Shown piece after piece: positions 22,243 to 33,600 of a DNA stretch of 64,000 nt (position 1 is its first letter; every line of letters begins with the position of its first letter). The notes beneath the pieces are model-generated. The model saw only the letters and a program-made list of their open reading frames with translations. It did no database searches and had not been told where the DNA came from. Source of the stretch: Saccopteryx bilineata (taxonomy: Eukaryota; Chordata; Mammalia; Chiroptera; Emballonuridae). The DNA lies in the NCBI RefSeq assembly GCF_036850765.1, contig NC_089498.1, positions 52,689,795 to 52,753,794 of the forward strand, in the 5' to 3' direction. The position numbers were made by a program, and so were the translations under genes.

Positions 22243-24525
22243 ATGGAAAAATTAAAAAAGAGAAAATGCCATTTCAACGATATATTTAAAAAGGAATTTC
22301 CATTCTTTATATCAAAGAAAGATACCATTGTTTTCTGCAATATTTGCAGTGGGGAATTTTGTACTGCAGTTGGGGGAAGAGCAGCAATAACGAAATACTT
22401 GACCACCAACAAACAAACAATCATTAGATGCATCAGCTTCCAGTTGTAAAGTAACAGGTGTTTTTAAAACTTCAAATTATCCTAAAGATGAAAACAGTTG
22501 GCTGCAATAGAGGGAACATTTGCATTTCATACCATAATTCACAAAGTTTCGTAGTATGGATTGTACAACAAAATTCTTTAAAAAGTTTCACAATGTAAAA
22601 TTTTCACATGCCAGGGCAAAATGTGAGGCTATTTTGAAATCAGTATTTAAAAATTACTGTGACAACATACTTACAGAGGACTTGGAAACTGCAGCATTTG
22701 CAATAATTTTATCTGATGCATCAAAATTAATTTATAATGAAATTAAATTGTATCCAATAATAGTAAGATATTTTAATGTTACCAAGGGCATTCAAGTAAA
22801 AAATTTAAATTTAGAATCCATTGAGGGCAAAACTTCTGAAATTTTGTCAAACCATCTATACAGAGTAATAAATAAAAACAATTTGAAATCCAAAATTGTT
22901 GCAGTAATGGCTGATAAGACAAATACAATTTTAGTGGATGAAGACACCAAGGAGTGAATAATGTGTATGTAAAATTACAAGAGTTACTCCAAAAGAAAAT
23001 ACTAGGAATAGGTTGTAATGCACATTTTTTGTCAAATGCAATCAACATAGCGTCACACGCCATGCCAATTGATGTAGAAGTAATAATAACTACAATTTAC
23101 TTGCATTTTAATCATTTTACCATTCGTGTTGCTACTTTAAAACAATTTTGTGAAGAAGCAAATGTTGAATACAAAAAACTTTTAGGATATTCAGAAGTTA
23201 GATGGCTTGCTCTAACACCTGCTATAGAGCGTGTTCTACAATTATTTGAGCCTCTCCGTTCATACTTTTTAAGTTTAGACAAATGTCCTAAAATCCTGGA
23301 ATTGTTTTGAATAATAAAATATCTGAGATATTAATGTATTTTGTTCATAATCAAGCATCTATTTTTCACAAAACAATTCAAAAGATTGAAGGTGAATACA
23401 TTTCAGCTACAGAAATTAGTCTTATTTTGAATGACTTTATTCTTCAATAGAAATCTCGTTTTGAAGAAAAATTTCTTCCTTTCATCATAAAAAGAAAATT
23501 GTCAGACTTAGAGAAATCAAATCTGGGCATAACAGAAAAGTTTATCAAAGAAGTGCAGAACTTTACCAAGACATGTTTTTTTTTTTGTTTGGTTGGTTTT
23601 TTTGTGGTTTTTTTTGTATTTTTCTGAAGTTAGGTATGAGGAGGCAGTCAGACAGACTCCTGCATGCACCCAACCGCAATCCACCAGGCATGCCCACCAG
23701 GGGGCAATGCTCTGCCCATCTGGGGCATCGCTCTGTTGCGACCAGAGCCATTCTAGCGCCTGAGGCAGAGGCCATAGAGCCATCCTCAGTGCCCGGGCCA
23801 ACTTTGCTCCAATGGAGCCTTGGCTGCAGGAGGGGAAGAGAGAGACAGAGAGGAAGGAGAGGGGGAGAGGTGGAGAAGCAGATGGGTGCTTCTCCTGTGT
23901 GCCCTGGCTGGGAATCGAACCAGGGACTCCTGCACGCCAGGCCGATGCTCTACCACTGAGCCAACCGGCCAGGGCCCAGACATGTTTTCAATATATCGAA
24001 AAATGGTCTGAAACAAACATCATGGGAAATAATAGTTTTCAATAATGTTTTTTTACTTCATCGCAAGTATATTGGACAGATGTTGAATTTTGTCTTGAGT
24101 TTTTATCTATAGAAATGCCGGACATCAAAATAGACAATTATCTCTTTGAAGAATTAGAAGACTGAATGTATATTTAAATTCTGAAAAAATAATACAATGG
24201 AAAAATGAACATGCATGTCAAATTGATAAAAGATGGGTGGAAATATTCAGCCATTTCAAAAATGAACATATTCCATGTGAAAATTTATTCATTCTTGTTC
24301 AATTTACACTGCGCTGCCCTGAAACTAAAGCAGCAGTTGAAAAAGATTTTTTCAATTGCTAATGATTTTTGGATAAGTGAGAAATCTAGATTGAATGTTG
24401 ATACTCTAGCTGCAGCACCTGCCATAAAATTCAATATGAAAGATATTTCTTATTCAGATATTTCCAATATATTGTTACAAGATGATACATTGACAAAAAA
24501 TATTTATTCAGTAGAATCTATCTAA
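22243..24525 (+). pseudogene. decayed hAT transposase
   Basis: Fragments in several frames give a BED-finger-like N-terminus with a CNIC pair (22243-22449). A central region (22556-22957) holds the MADKTNT segment of the catalytic domain. The next part (22954-23310) has GCNAHFLSNAINIA and YKKLLGYSEVRWLAL, typical of hAT transposases of the KIAA1586/ZNF862-like group. A C-terminal hAT dimerisation-like stretch ends near 24525. Stops, frameshifts and a SINE at 23580-23977 break the frame, so no intact protein is possible from this copy. Confidence 0.75.
23580..23977 (-). repeat. type A SINE inside the hAT transposase
   Basis: A full-length head (ccactgagccaaccggccag on the + strand), CT/AG-rich middle and T-rich tail are present. 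It is flanked by agacatgtttt at 23569-23579 and 23978-23988, a clean 11-bp target duplication. Confidence 0.92.
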
Positions 24526-24728
24526 ATGAGTACTTTTTTCTTATAATTATTATTAAAATTTAATAAGCATGTAAGTATAATTACAACAAAATATTACAAA
24601 TGTTTTTATTATGGAATTATATTATATGTGTTTTATTGTTGCAATGAATAAAATGTTTCTTTTACTTACAATATTGTTTTCTTCAATTTATTTTTGTCCT
24701 TTTCATTGTAAAAAAGTTGGTCACCTTA

Positions 24729-24850
24729 ATTTTATAGATGAGGAAACTTAGGAAAATAAAGCTTAAGATGCTTTGTTTACTTGAGGTCATATAGCTGCTA
24801 AGTTACAGACCCAGATTTTGAAACAAAATATTCTACTCCAAAATTCGGGC
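24729..24850 (-). repeat. MIR, right part
   Basis: Reads tatagatgaggaaactta, then catatagctgctaagttacagacc, the familiar MIR core in reverse. It is continuous with 19050-19166 once the hAT element is removed. Confidence 0.75.
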
Positions 24851-25317
24851 CCTTAACTATTACTAATAGGGTTGGGTATTCAACCATTAAACTCCTGTAC
24901 CCCTTAAGTTATTTTTTAGCTACATTATAAATATGCTAAAGATTTATCTGGTGACTTGGAAAAATTCAGCATTTCAAGTTTCTCATTTTAAATGAAATTT
25001 AAGAATATATTTAAAATGCAATAACCTGTGGTCTTGTTTGTGTGTTTAAATGAAAAATAAAAGGAGTCAAAGAATAGATTAATGAAATTGTGAAAACTTT
25101 TTAAATTTATAAATAGTATAATCTCTTTCTTGATTAGAGAGAGACTTAAAAAAACTTTTTTGGTATTTAATCTACTAGAGTCACTGTTAGATTTTTATAC
25201 TATTTTTCTCATCTTTAGCCACATTATTATATAACAAACTACAGTACAATAAAAATTTTGCATTTAAAGCCAGGTATGGAGTCATTTATATACAAAGTAT
25301 CCTGTGTTTCATAAATT
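24851..25317. other. intergenic, nothing recognised
   Basis: AT-rich, no recognisable repeat or frame. Confidence 0.45.
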
Positions 25318-25687
25318 ATTTTTTTTCTTAAATGAGAAACAGGGAGACAGAGACACAGACTCCTTCATGTGTCCTGACTGGGATTCACCCAGCAAGACCC
25401 CTATGAGGCAATGCTCTGCCCATCTGGGGTCATTGCTTCATTGCTTGGCACCCTAGCTATCTTAGCATCTGTGGCAAGGTCATGAAGCCATCCTCAGTGC
25501 CTGGGACCAACTTGCTCTAACTGAGCCATGGCTGTGGGAGGAGAAGAGAGAGATAGAGAGAGAAAAGGGAAAGGGGAATAGGTGGAAAACCAGATGGTCG
25601 TTTCTCCTGTGTGCACTGACCAGAAATCAAACCTAGGACATCCACACGCCAGGCCAGTGCTCTACCTGAGAGCCAACTGGCCAGGGC
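25318..25687 (-). repeat. old type A SINE
   Basis: T-rich tail at left, gggattcacccagcaagac, tggctgtgggaggagaagag, and the head ending gccaactggccagggca. It is diverged, with most CpGs lost. Confidence 0.85.
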
Positions 25688-26319
25688 AAATGTTGCTTTT
25701 TATTCTGATTATAGTTTTCTTTTTTTAAAGTCCATTCTTCAAAGTTTACCTCATGTGGTGTCAACTACATTTATGGTTGCCATTTGCTATTTATTAACAA
25801 ATGAGGGCTGAGTGGTTTGATCTTTTATAAAAAGAAGAAAACAGTCTGATATAATTAGATCATGGGTTCTTTGTAAAGAGCTAAAAATAGCTGAGACATG
25901 GAAGATACCTAACTTTGGTGTTTAAGTGACTGTTTTTCTTAGAGCAAGAAATTGATGATGAACTCAAAGCACTGAGATAGAACTTGGAGTGAGGGTTGAC
26001 TTTTTTGCATAGTTTTAGATTTTAGGATAGTGCTTGGCATGAAGTAAGGGCTTAACAAGTGGTCCTTGTGCTACAACTATGCATTGATTCCAATGTGGAT
26101 GATCTTTCAGTGTCCTTGAGTGAAAACTATTTCAGTGTACTTGTCAGTCCAGGATGCTATAATTAAACTATAAGAGTATATATCCTGTGCCATCAGGGAG
26201 GGCTTTTTCTGTGCTAGTTTAGGTTCAAGAAATCAAGGTATTAAATTTCAGTTCTATATTTGCTTCTGATTACATTTCAAAAGGGATAATTATTTTGTAG
26301 CTTTCTTAGATAAGTGGTT

Positions 26320-26480
26320 CCTAAACTCAGCTCATCATCTGAAATACCAGGGAAGCTTAAATACAGTTAGATACCTGGGCCCCTTCCAAGATCTTTTGGG
26401 ATTGAGTCTATACATCTGTGTTTTCTTAAAGCTCTTTCACTGTGATTGATGTTGTACAACTAATTTTGGAACCTACTACT
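26320..26480 (+). mobile_element. MER5A-like non-autonomous hAT fragment
   Basis: Starts agtggttcctaaactcagctc and contains cctgggccccttcc and gggattgagtctatacatctg, the order seen in MER5A. Old copy. Confidence 0.55.
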
Positions 26481-26730
26481 ACACATCCTTTAAAGAAAAT
26501 GCTTTACTCCCAACAGAATATCCATACAAGGGATATGTGGAAAGAATAACTATTGGTTGAGGACTCATACACTAGTACTTGAGCTTGGGTAGGTATGTTA
26601 TTTCATATGATTCTTTCACAACCTCAGCAGATATATATACTTATTTACTATATATGTTCACTATATGTAAATGTTCAACAGGCAATGAGACAAGAAATGC
26701 TGAGAGTCCTTAACTGGTGTTCTTAATGTC

Positions 26731-27063
26731 TATAATGTGGGTGACTGAGGCTAGTCAGGTCCACATCGAATTCAGGCAGATGGCAGAGAAACTGCGGAGC
26801 CAGAAAGCGGTGAGTCATTCTCATTTAATAGAGTCTCACAACAGTGGCCGAGCAAACAGGCAGGGGAAAACCACATCTCATGGCAGCAGGCAAACTAAAT
26901 GCAAAAGGATCCTTCACAGTGGTGGGCAAGCAATCCACAGTCTATGAGTCTGAGAAAGCACTCATAGCCTTACATAGGCTATGTACACATGGCACTGCCA
27001 GTGCTCTTGCTATAATCAGGCAGAGTACAAGCAAGCAAGTCTAATACAGCTGTTTTCCCAACA
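26731..27063 (-). repeat. 3' LTR of the 26.7-kb element
   Basis: Aligns with 30463-30793 over its whole length (for example aatagagtctcacaa in both). Divergence is clearly higher than between the LTR pair at 19.5/21.2 kb, so this insertion looks older. Confidence 0.75.
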
Positions 27064-27722
27064 TTCCACCGCTTTAGGGTTGGTCACTTCACAATTTACA
27101 GGACAGGTATCTTCTGTGATGGTCCCTGTGTGAAGAGTGAAGTACATTACATAAACAAACAGACTACAGCAACAGCCCAAGCTATACAAAAATTACAAGA
27201 ATTTAGAAAGGTGCCCTTCACAATGTCTCCCTGAGCACTCTGCCCAGAGAATTAACTGGGCCCTACCTCTAGCCCCTTAGCCCATGATAGGTAGGAGGGC
27301 CTGTAGAGACCAGGGCTATGTCCACTGAAGCCATAAAATGTCCTTTGTGTGTATCTGCAACTAGGTAAAAGCAACTCCCCATCAGGGTCTCTCATACTGT
27401 CCACAGGTGGCATGTCTATCCAATAAGGGAGCCAGTGCCCCCTTCTGTTTATAGTTTGAGTTCATTACAATGGCTCAGTGATCAGTCCATGATAGACAGC
27501 CCAGCTGTCTCTGCAAATACCAAAAGTGAAAGTCTACTACAGGCAACTAGCCACACAGCTCCTTGATAATGGACCTCAGTGCCTTTTCATAAGCACTCTG
27601 TCTGTTGCCACAAGCTCCATTCAAACAACTCAGAGGTTCAAGCCCACAGGGACTGGCAGAGTCAAATATATTCAAGATCTGTGTCTTCTTGACAGTTCTT
27701 TGAGCTGTTGCCAAAGCACCTA

Positions 27723-28383
27723 CAGGGCTTACTCAGGTTACGACAGTCTTGACATATGACATTTCAAGTTTACAATGCTCACTCCCATAAAAATTTGAAA
27801 AAAATAGAGACATGAGTGTTAAGGCAGATTTTGGAAGAAAAGAAGTCATCAACCTTCCAGGCTAAGGCTGGAACAATTCTTTAAGAAGGTAGAGAGGCCT
27901 GTAACAGATCAGGTACCCTTTACATCAGCTGCCTCTCAAGGAGAAATACCTGTAGTACAAGTAGAAACACCTCCAGCATCTCTTGCATGTTCCTGAGGCA
28001 ATCCTGATTCACCTGACCCAGTGTCTCCAGCACCTTCTGCAGCTTCTCCTGCATCTCCAGCTTCCTCCTGCCAATAGCTCATTCTCTTCCTCCTTGTGAT
28101 GCCCCTTCCAGTATGTAAGCCAACCACAGAAATAAAGGTAAGAATTTTTTACACTTTTTTTGTCACTTTTTTCTTTTACTACATTACAGTGTATAGTACA
28201 GTATATTTATATTCTTTTCTTTTTTCTGTGGCTTAGTTGTGTTTCTATGTTCTAGATTATGATTTTAAAACTGTGTTAGGATAGGTAAATGACTTAGGCT
28301 AGGGTGTGTTTTGACTTACACCAAAATTTGGGTTACATTGCTGTTGTAGGAACAGAACATTGTTATAACCCAAGGACTTCCTG
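27723..28383. mobile_element. Tigger-like DNA transposon inside the LTR element
   Basis: The ends are cagggcttactcaggttacgac and, in reverse, a matching caggaagtccttgggttataac type sequence. Each is next to TA (27721-27722 and 28384-28385). Imperfect inverted ends plus a TA duplication fit the Tc1/mariner/pogo class. The interior has no intact transposase. Confidence 0.5.
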
Positions 28384-28432
28384 TATTATCTTCTAATGCC
28401 AACATCTGCAGCACATCAGAAGGGGATCAATG

Positions 28433-28828
28433 GACCCTGAATGGTTGGCTCAGTGGTAGAGCATCGGCCTGGCGTGCAGGAGTCCCGGGTTTGATTCCCG
28501 GCCAGGGCACACAGGAAAAGCGCCCATCTGCTTCTCCACCCCTCCCCCTCTCCTTCCTCTCTGTCTCTTTCTTCCCCTCCTGCAGCCGAGGTTCCATTGG
28601 AGAAAAAAATGGCCTGGGCGCTGGGGAGGCTCCATGGCCTCTGCCTCAGGCGCTAGAGTGGCTCTGGATGCAACAGAGCGACGCCCCGGATGGGCAGAGC
28701 ATCGCCCCCTGGTGGGCATGCCGGGTGGATCCCAGTCGGGCGCATGCGGGAGTCTGTCTGACTACCTCCCCACTCCAGCTTCAGAAAAATACAAAAAAAA
28801 AAAAAAAAAAAAAAAAAAAAGGAAGGGG
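28433..28828 (+). repeat. type A SINE, full length
   Basis: The head is ggttggctcagtggtagagc, then the complete body and a long pure A-tail (about 28794-28820). It is flanked by aaggggatcaatg at 28420-28432 and 28829-28841. It keeps many CpGs, so it is fairly young. Confidence 0.93.
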
Positions 28829-29277
28829 AAGGGGATCAATGAATTGAATTGCCAGTTTTACATGGGGTCTCTGGCCCCCCTACCCATCCTTATTAGATGG
28901 GTCCTTTGGCCTTCTCCCTATTCAAATTGGAACAACAGGTCTTGGGGATCTTCTTATTCCTCAGCTGTCTCTAACAAGTAATCTTGCAACCATGCCATCT
29001 GAATGCCAGCCATTTTCTTGGCAGCTGCTGGGGCTTCCCAGTTCCCCTGCTTTTTCAGTGACTGGGATCTATGTTGTGGCTTAAGCTGCCATCAAAGCTC
29101 TAACAGAACTCTATTAGACCTGCCATCTAATTTCTCTTTATCTGCTCCAGCCACAATCAAATATACCTACCTGTTTCTCTTGTTAGCCGGGGGACAGCAT
29201 AGGCAGCAACTTGCACAGCTTTATGACTCCATGCTGCCTCCAACTTGCCCAAATCTGCTACCATCTGTGTAACTGCA

Positions 29278-30428
29278 CTAATAGGCTGTCACAAAGAGGT
29301 CAAAGACAGCCACTAGTGACCCAAAAAGGGCTGACAGGGTGCTACAGAGAATAAAGTCCCTCATCCCTGCCATAATCACTTCCTCATCTGACCCATGGAA
29401 CCTCGAGTTGAAAGAAGCATTCTTGAGACCTAATTCCTGGAGGACTTGCTGCAGCTTCATAAATGTCTGCCACTGACTCACTGCCCTCAGCCAGTCACCA
29501 GCATTCTGCCAGATCTTACAAATGGCATCCATCACCCATCCTAATTGGGTATGGTTTCTTGGGTTGTCATGGCAATTCTAAAGATGCTTCCTCAAGGAGG
29601 ACTGCATGGTAATGGCAGCCAATTTCTCTATCTCTGTTTTGGAGAGCATGATGCTATTCACCTCTATGTCCCACAACTGCAGCAACCAGGCTGGCAGAGG
29701 CTCGGTGGGTTTCTGCCTAAATTTCACCCCTAACACCATCAGCTCTGCCTGGGTGTAGCGCTGGATGACAGAGTGCTTAACTACCTGTGGAGAGGGTTGT
29801 GCCCTGAGGCACTCTTAGCTGCTAGGTTTTTACCTTCTGGGTGACCACTGGCCAGGCTCTGAATCTGCGCATGGCAGTTTCAGCTCAAACCTCTTCCTCA
29901 GAAGAGAAGGAAGAAACACTTTCCTTTGCCAACTCAGAACCACTCTGCTGGCATGAATGCAGCTCCATTTTCAACGCCAGCTCCAGTTCATGCAGCTGCC
30001 ATTTCTCATCCTGAAGCTGGAACTCAAGCTCCTGAATACACAATTGTTTTTCCAACAACTGTTGCTGCCAACATTCTGCTTGTAGGACAAGCTGGAGCTC
30101 ACAAAACTGCAATTCCTTCTCAAGAAACTGTTCCAATTCTAGGCACCACTGGAGTTCAGCCTGCTTATCACACTGCAGCTCTCAAGAGCAGTCTTCCTCC
30201 TTCTCAAGCAACTGTTGCAGTTCATGCCACTGTCAGTGTTTAGTCTGTAGCTTGTCCTGGAGCTTTTGACCTTGGATAACCTCTTGCACAGAGATCTCAG
30301 TTTCTTCTCCCAGGGCTGTAAAAAACAGCCAGCCCACATTCCCCAAAAGGATAACCACAGGGAACCATATGCTGGAGAACAATGACCACTCCTCTACCCT
30401 ACCCTTCAAGGGTGTTGGTGGTTTCATA
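29278..30428 (-). pseudogene. broken gag-like ORF of the 26.7-kb element
   Basis: Reading leftwards from 30428, a frame begins with a proline-rich start and a Trp/Phe-rich hydrophobic segment ending GNVGWLFFTA. It stops at 30233 and, after a second in-frame stop, continues to 29885 as a Gln/Leu/Glu coiled coil ending SSFSSEEE. Farther on (about 29750-29560) come gag-like segments such as YTQAELMVLGVKFRQKP and PAWLLQLWD, typical of class III retrovirus-like gag. The order matches the + strand element at 20171. Two stops and later frame changes make it non-functional. Confidence 0.6.
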
Positions 30429-30462
30429 CTAATCTGATCAAAATCCTGCCCACTATGCCAGA

Positions 30463-30793
30463 TGTAATGCCAGTGGCCAAGGTCAGGCAGGTCCACACTG
30501 GATTCGGGCAGATGGTAGAGAAATTGTGAAGACAGAAAGTGGTGAGTTATTCCTGTTTAATAGAGTCTCACAATGGCGGACGAGCAAACCAGCAGAGGAA
30601 AACCACTTCTCACAGCAGCAGGTGAATGAACAGAAAAAACTACCCCTCACAGTGGTGGCCAGGCAGTCTGCAATCAGCCCTGAGGGCAAGTACTCATAGC
30701 TTTACATCGACTATACACACGTGGTGAAGCTACCTGCTCATGCACTAACCAGGCAAAGTACAGCAAGCAAGCCTGACAGATGTTTGCCAAACA
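30463..30793 (-). repeat. 5' LTR of the 26.7-kb element
   Basis: On the - strand it ends ggccactggcattaca, matching the LTR end ctggctttaca of the other element. The first internal bases (tctggcatag) also match the sequence after the 5' LTR at 20136. Confidence 0.75.
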
Positions 30794-31544
30794 ATGTCAC
30801 ATAGCTAGTAAGTAGCAGAGTGATGACAGATCTGAATGCTTATGATTCCAAAGCCTACTTTATGTTAATGCTGATAGAAGTTGAAACTTTAATTTTTTAA
30901 GGTGTTAGAGTTTATATGTTTGCAGATACTTCTGAAAAAAAAGCTTTTTATTAAATTTCAGACTTGTGTGAGCTTAACTGAAACAGAGATAAACACTTTA
31001 CTCAAGTCACCCACATTTACACCTAATACCAATTTGTCTCACAAAGTCTCAGTTTACCTACTAAAGGATAATCTTCCCTGACCATCCTTAATTACAGGTC
31101 AAGCTAACATGTTTTAGGCACTCTCATAAGTTCTTTATCTAGCTCTTATTCCAAAGCTAATAAGCTATTTTTATGTTTATTTGTTAAATGGATATATTTC
31201 CCATTAAACTATAAATTACCTAAGTATAATGATCTTTTTCATTTCTATTATATAGCCAGTTCTGGGTTTACCTAAAGTGTTTGCTCATCAAGGACTTGTT
31301 GAACAAGTCAGTAAACCCCTGTGCTCTTTCCCCTGAATAGATATGCCTCTATATTATTCATAATATACATAAATATAAGGCTCAGTAACTACATCATTTT
31401 TTCTATAACAAGACTATTTTAGTGCGTTAAATAATTTTTAATTATCTAATTACAAAGAATTAGGTAATTAATAAAATTATAATTAAATAAAATTTGGACA
31501 AAATTACTCTCTTGTGTACATTTTTAGTCATTGTTTCAGGATTT

Positions 31545-31914
31545 ATTTATTTTTATATTTTTATTTTTTATTAAGTTAGAGGCAGGGAGGCAGAGAGACA
31601 GAATACTGCATGTGTCCTAACTGGGATCCACCTGGTAAGCCCCCTACAGGGCAATGCTCTGCCCATTTGGGGCTGCTGCTCCATTGTTCGCCTATTTCAG
31701 AGCCTGAGGCGAGGCCATGGAACTATCCTAAGTGTCCAGGGCCAACTTGCTCAAACCATTTGAGCCATGGCTGTGGGAGTAGAAGAGAGAGAAGAGGTAT
31801 GGAGAAGGATGGAGAAGCAAATGGTTGCTTCTCCTATGTGCCCTGACCAGGGATCAAACCTGGGATTTCCACACACTGGGCTGATGCCCGACATCTGACC
31901 CAACTGACCAGGGC
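31545..31914 (-). repeat. old type A SINE
   Basis: T-rich tail, gggatccacctggtaagccc, an AG-rich middle, ccctgaccagggatcaaacc and the head ending ccaactgaccagggcc. Diverged. Confidence 0.85.
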
Positions 31915-32349
31915 CTGTTTCTGGGTTTAGGTAAGTATTATATTACATAAATATAAACAAATCAAAAACAGGAATCACGAAGAAAAAATTAAAATTAATA
32001 TAATAAAATATATTAAAATGTTTCTTCTGTTGTAAAATAATCTTATATATTTTGCTATTTGTCTTGTATAATGGTTAGATGGCTTTAAGAAGACTTTGAC
32101 AGATGATTTGACTTTTCCTGGCTTTCAGAAAAAGAAATTTCACTTCAGTTTTTAATTCATTATTGAGATAAAGTAACCACAGAGACCCATTTCACGTCAC
32201 TTGTATCCATAGATAGATAATAAAACATATTTTCATCATTAGGAAATCTCTTTTTACTAACAGAAATGGAATAATATTTTCAACATGTGGATAGAAACTC
32301 AAACAATAGCCCCAAATAAATTGAAACAAATTCTATGAATGACATTTAT

Positions 32350-32520
32350 CAGTGGTTTCCAAATTTTGTCCTCACATTGGGACCACCTGGGAGCTTCAGA
32401 AACTGAAAATAACTGTGACTAATTCCTAGAGATTTTAATCGATTGCTCTATGGTTGTGGCATTGGCTTAGGAATTTTGACAGGTATTTCTAATGGGGACA
32501 GGTTTGGAAACCATGACTAT
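32350..32520 (+). mobile_element. MER5A-like fragment
   Basis: cagtggtttccaaattttgtc, gggaccacctgggagcttcag, and a complementary end ggtttggaaaccatga give the short inverted-repeat form of MER5A-type elements. Confidence 0.55.
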
Positions 32521-32879
32521 CAGTTTCTGTCTTCAGACAAAGTAGCAGAAGTATTGAGGTTTCCACCTCAATCTTGAGGTGTATTTGTGGAACACCATGT
32601 TGACTCTGATTTTCCTGGGCTTGCCTGCAAAGAATTGCAGCTAGGTGTGAAATGATTAAGGCACTTCTTAACTTGGGAAGTTTTTATGAACTATGTGTCA
32701 AGACTGGGACCAATTCCAATAGTTCTAATAGCAAGTTTACCACTGAATGGGAAAAGTGAAGAAGAAGAAGAATAATATATAGGTTTTTAAAAACCCATCC
32801 AATCCCTATCCCTTAAAACATAACTGAATTAGACAGGATGAATTATATCTCTATTAGTTGAAAGGTAGGCAGGGGGCGT

Positions 32880-33206
32880 TGCTTGTTTTTTGTTTGTTTT
32901 GTTTTGTTTTGAGAGGAGGGAAGATAGAAAGGCAGACTTCCACATGCACACTGACTGAGATCCACCTGGCACCCCCTTCTAGGGCAGGATGCTTGGATCA
33001 ACAGAGCTATCCTCAGTGCCTAAGCCAACACTCAAATAAGCCAAGTCATTGGCTGTGAGAGGGTAAGAGAGAGAAAAGACAGAGAGAGAGAAGAGAAGCA
33101 GATTGTCACTTCTCATGTGTGCCCTGACCAGGAATCTAACCTTGGATGTCTACCACCAGGCCATCATCAGGCCAATGCTCTATCACTGAGCCAACTGGCC
33201 AGGGCA
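32880..33206 (-). repeat. old type A SINE
   Basis: T/G-rich tail, gagatccacctggcacccc, and the head atcactgagccaactggcc. It lies head to head with the SINE at 33237, so the two form an inverted pair. Confidence 0.85.
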
Positions 33207-33236
33207 TGTTAAATTCACTTTAAAATCCACCTTTGA

Positions 33237-33600
33237 CTCTGGCCAGTTGGCTCAGTGGTAGAGAGTTGGCCCAGCATGCAGATGTCCTGGGTTTGATTCC
33301 TGGTCAGGACACACAGGAGAAGCAATTATCTGCTTCTCCACCCTTCTGCCTCTTTCTTTTCTCTATCTCTCTCTTCCCCTCTCTCAGCCAAGGCTCCAGT
33401 GGAACAAGTTGGCCCGGTGCTGAGGATGGCACCATGGCCTCACCCCAGGTGCTAAAATGGCTCTGATTGCAAGGGAGCAACAACCTCAGATGGGTAATAA
33501 TGCCCCCTACTGGGCTTGCCAGGTGGATCCTAGTTGGGCGCATGCAGGAAGTCTGTCTCTATGCCTCCCCACTTCTCACTTAAGGAAAACACACACACAA
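33237..33600 (+). repeat. old type A SINE
   Basis: The head is ctctggccagttggctcagt, the B-box-like part gggtttgattcctggtcagg, and the tail is acacacacaaaaa. It is inverted relative to the copy just upstream, about 30 bp away. Confidence 0.87.

Larger units (their letters stand above)
19167..24728 (+). mobile_element. hAT DNA transposon (5.56 kb with nested insertions)
   Basis: The terminal inverted repeats begin taaggtga at 19167 and end tcacctta at 24728. They are flanked by attttat at 19160-19166 and 24729-24735, consistent with a slightly decayed 8-bp hAT duplication. The left end (aaggtgattaatcatcctac) resembles the agggtgaccat type of end known in Tip100-like hATs. The element carries a decayed transposase (22243-24525), a complete LTR element (19513-21846) and a SINE (23580-23977). 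Without them its length would be about 2.8 kb, normal for an autonomous hAT. Confidence 0.75.
26731..30793 (-). mobile_element. second complete non-autonomous LTR element
   Basis: LTRs lie at 26731-27063 and 30463-30793, flanked by the 5-bp duplication atgtc (26726-26730 and 30794-30798). On the - strand the 5' LTR is the right copy. The 3' LTR is preceded by a purine-rich end (aaagcggtggaa) nearly identical to that of the 19.5-kb element, and both 3' LTRs then start tgttgg. The internal region holds the same hydrophobic/coiled-coil/gag-like order, plus a Tigger-like insert and a SINE. I see no pol or env. Flanking sequence on both sides looks like MIR, so it probably landed in one. Confidence 0.8.

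Noticed and set aside
27936..28127. Gly/Glu/Ala-rich 63-codon frame on the - strand
   Set aside because: It lies inside the Tigger-like insert, with low-complexity composition and no transposase motif.
28439..28505. tRNA-gene-like head with A and B boxes (also at 43771, 50351, 54468 and 41890)
   Set aside because: These are the 5' heads of SINEs: followed by SINE bodies and A-tails and flanked by target duplications, with no cloverleaf expected to function as tRNA.
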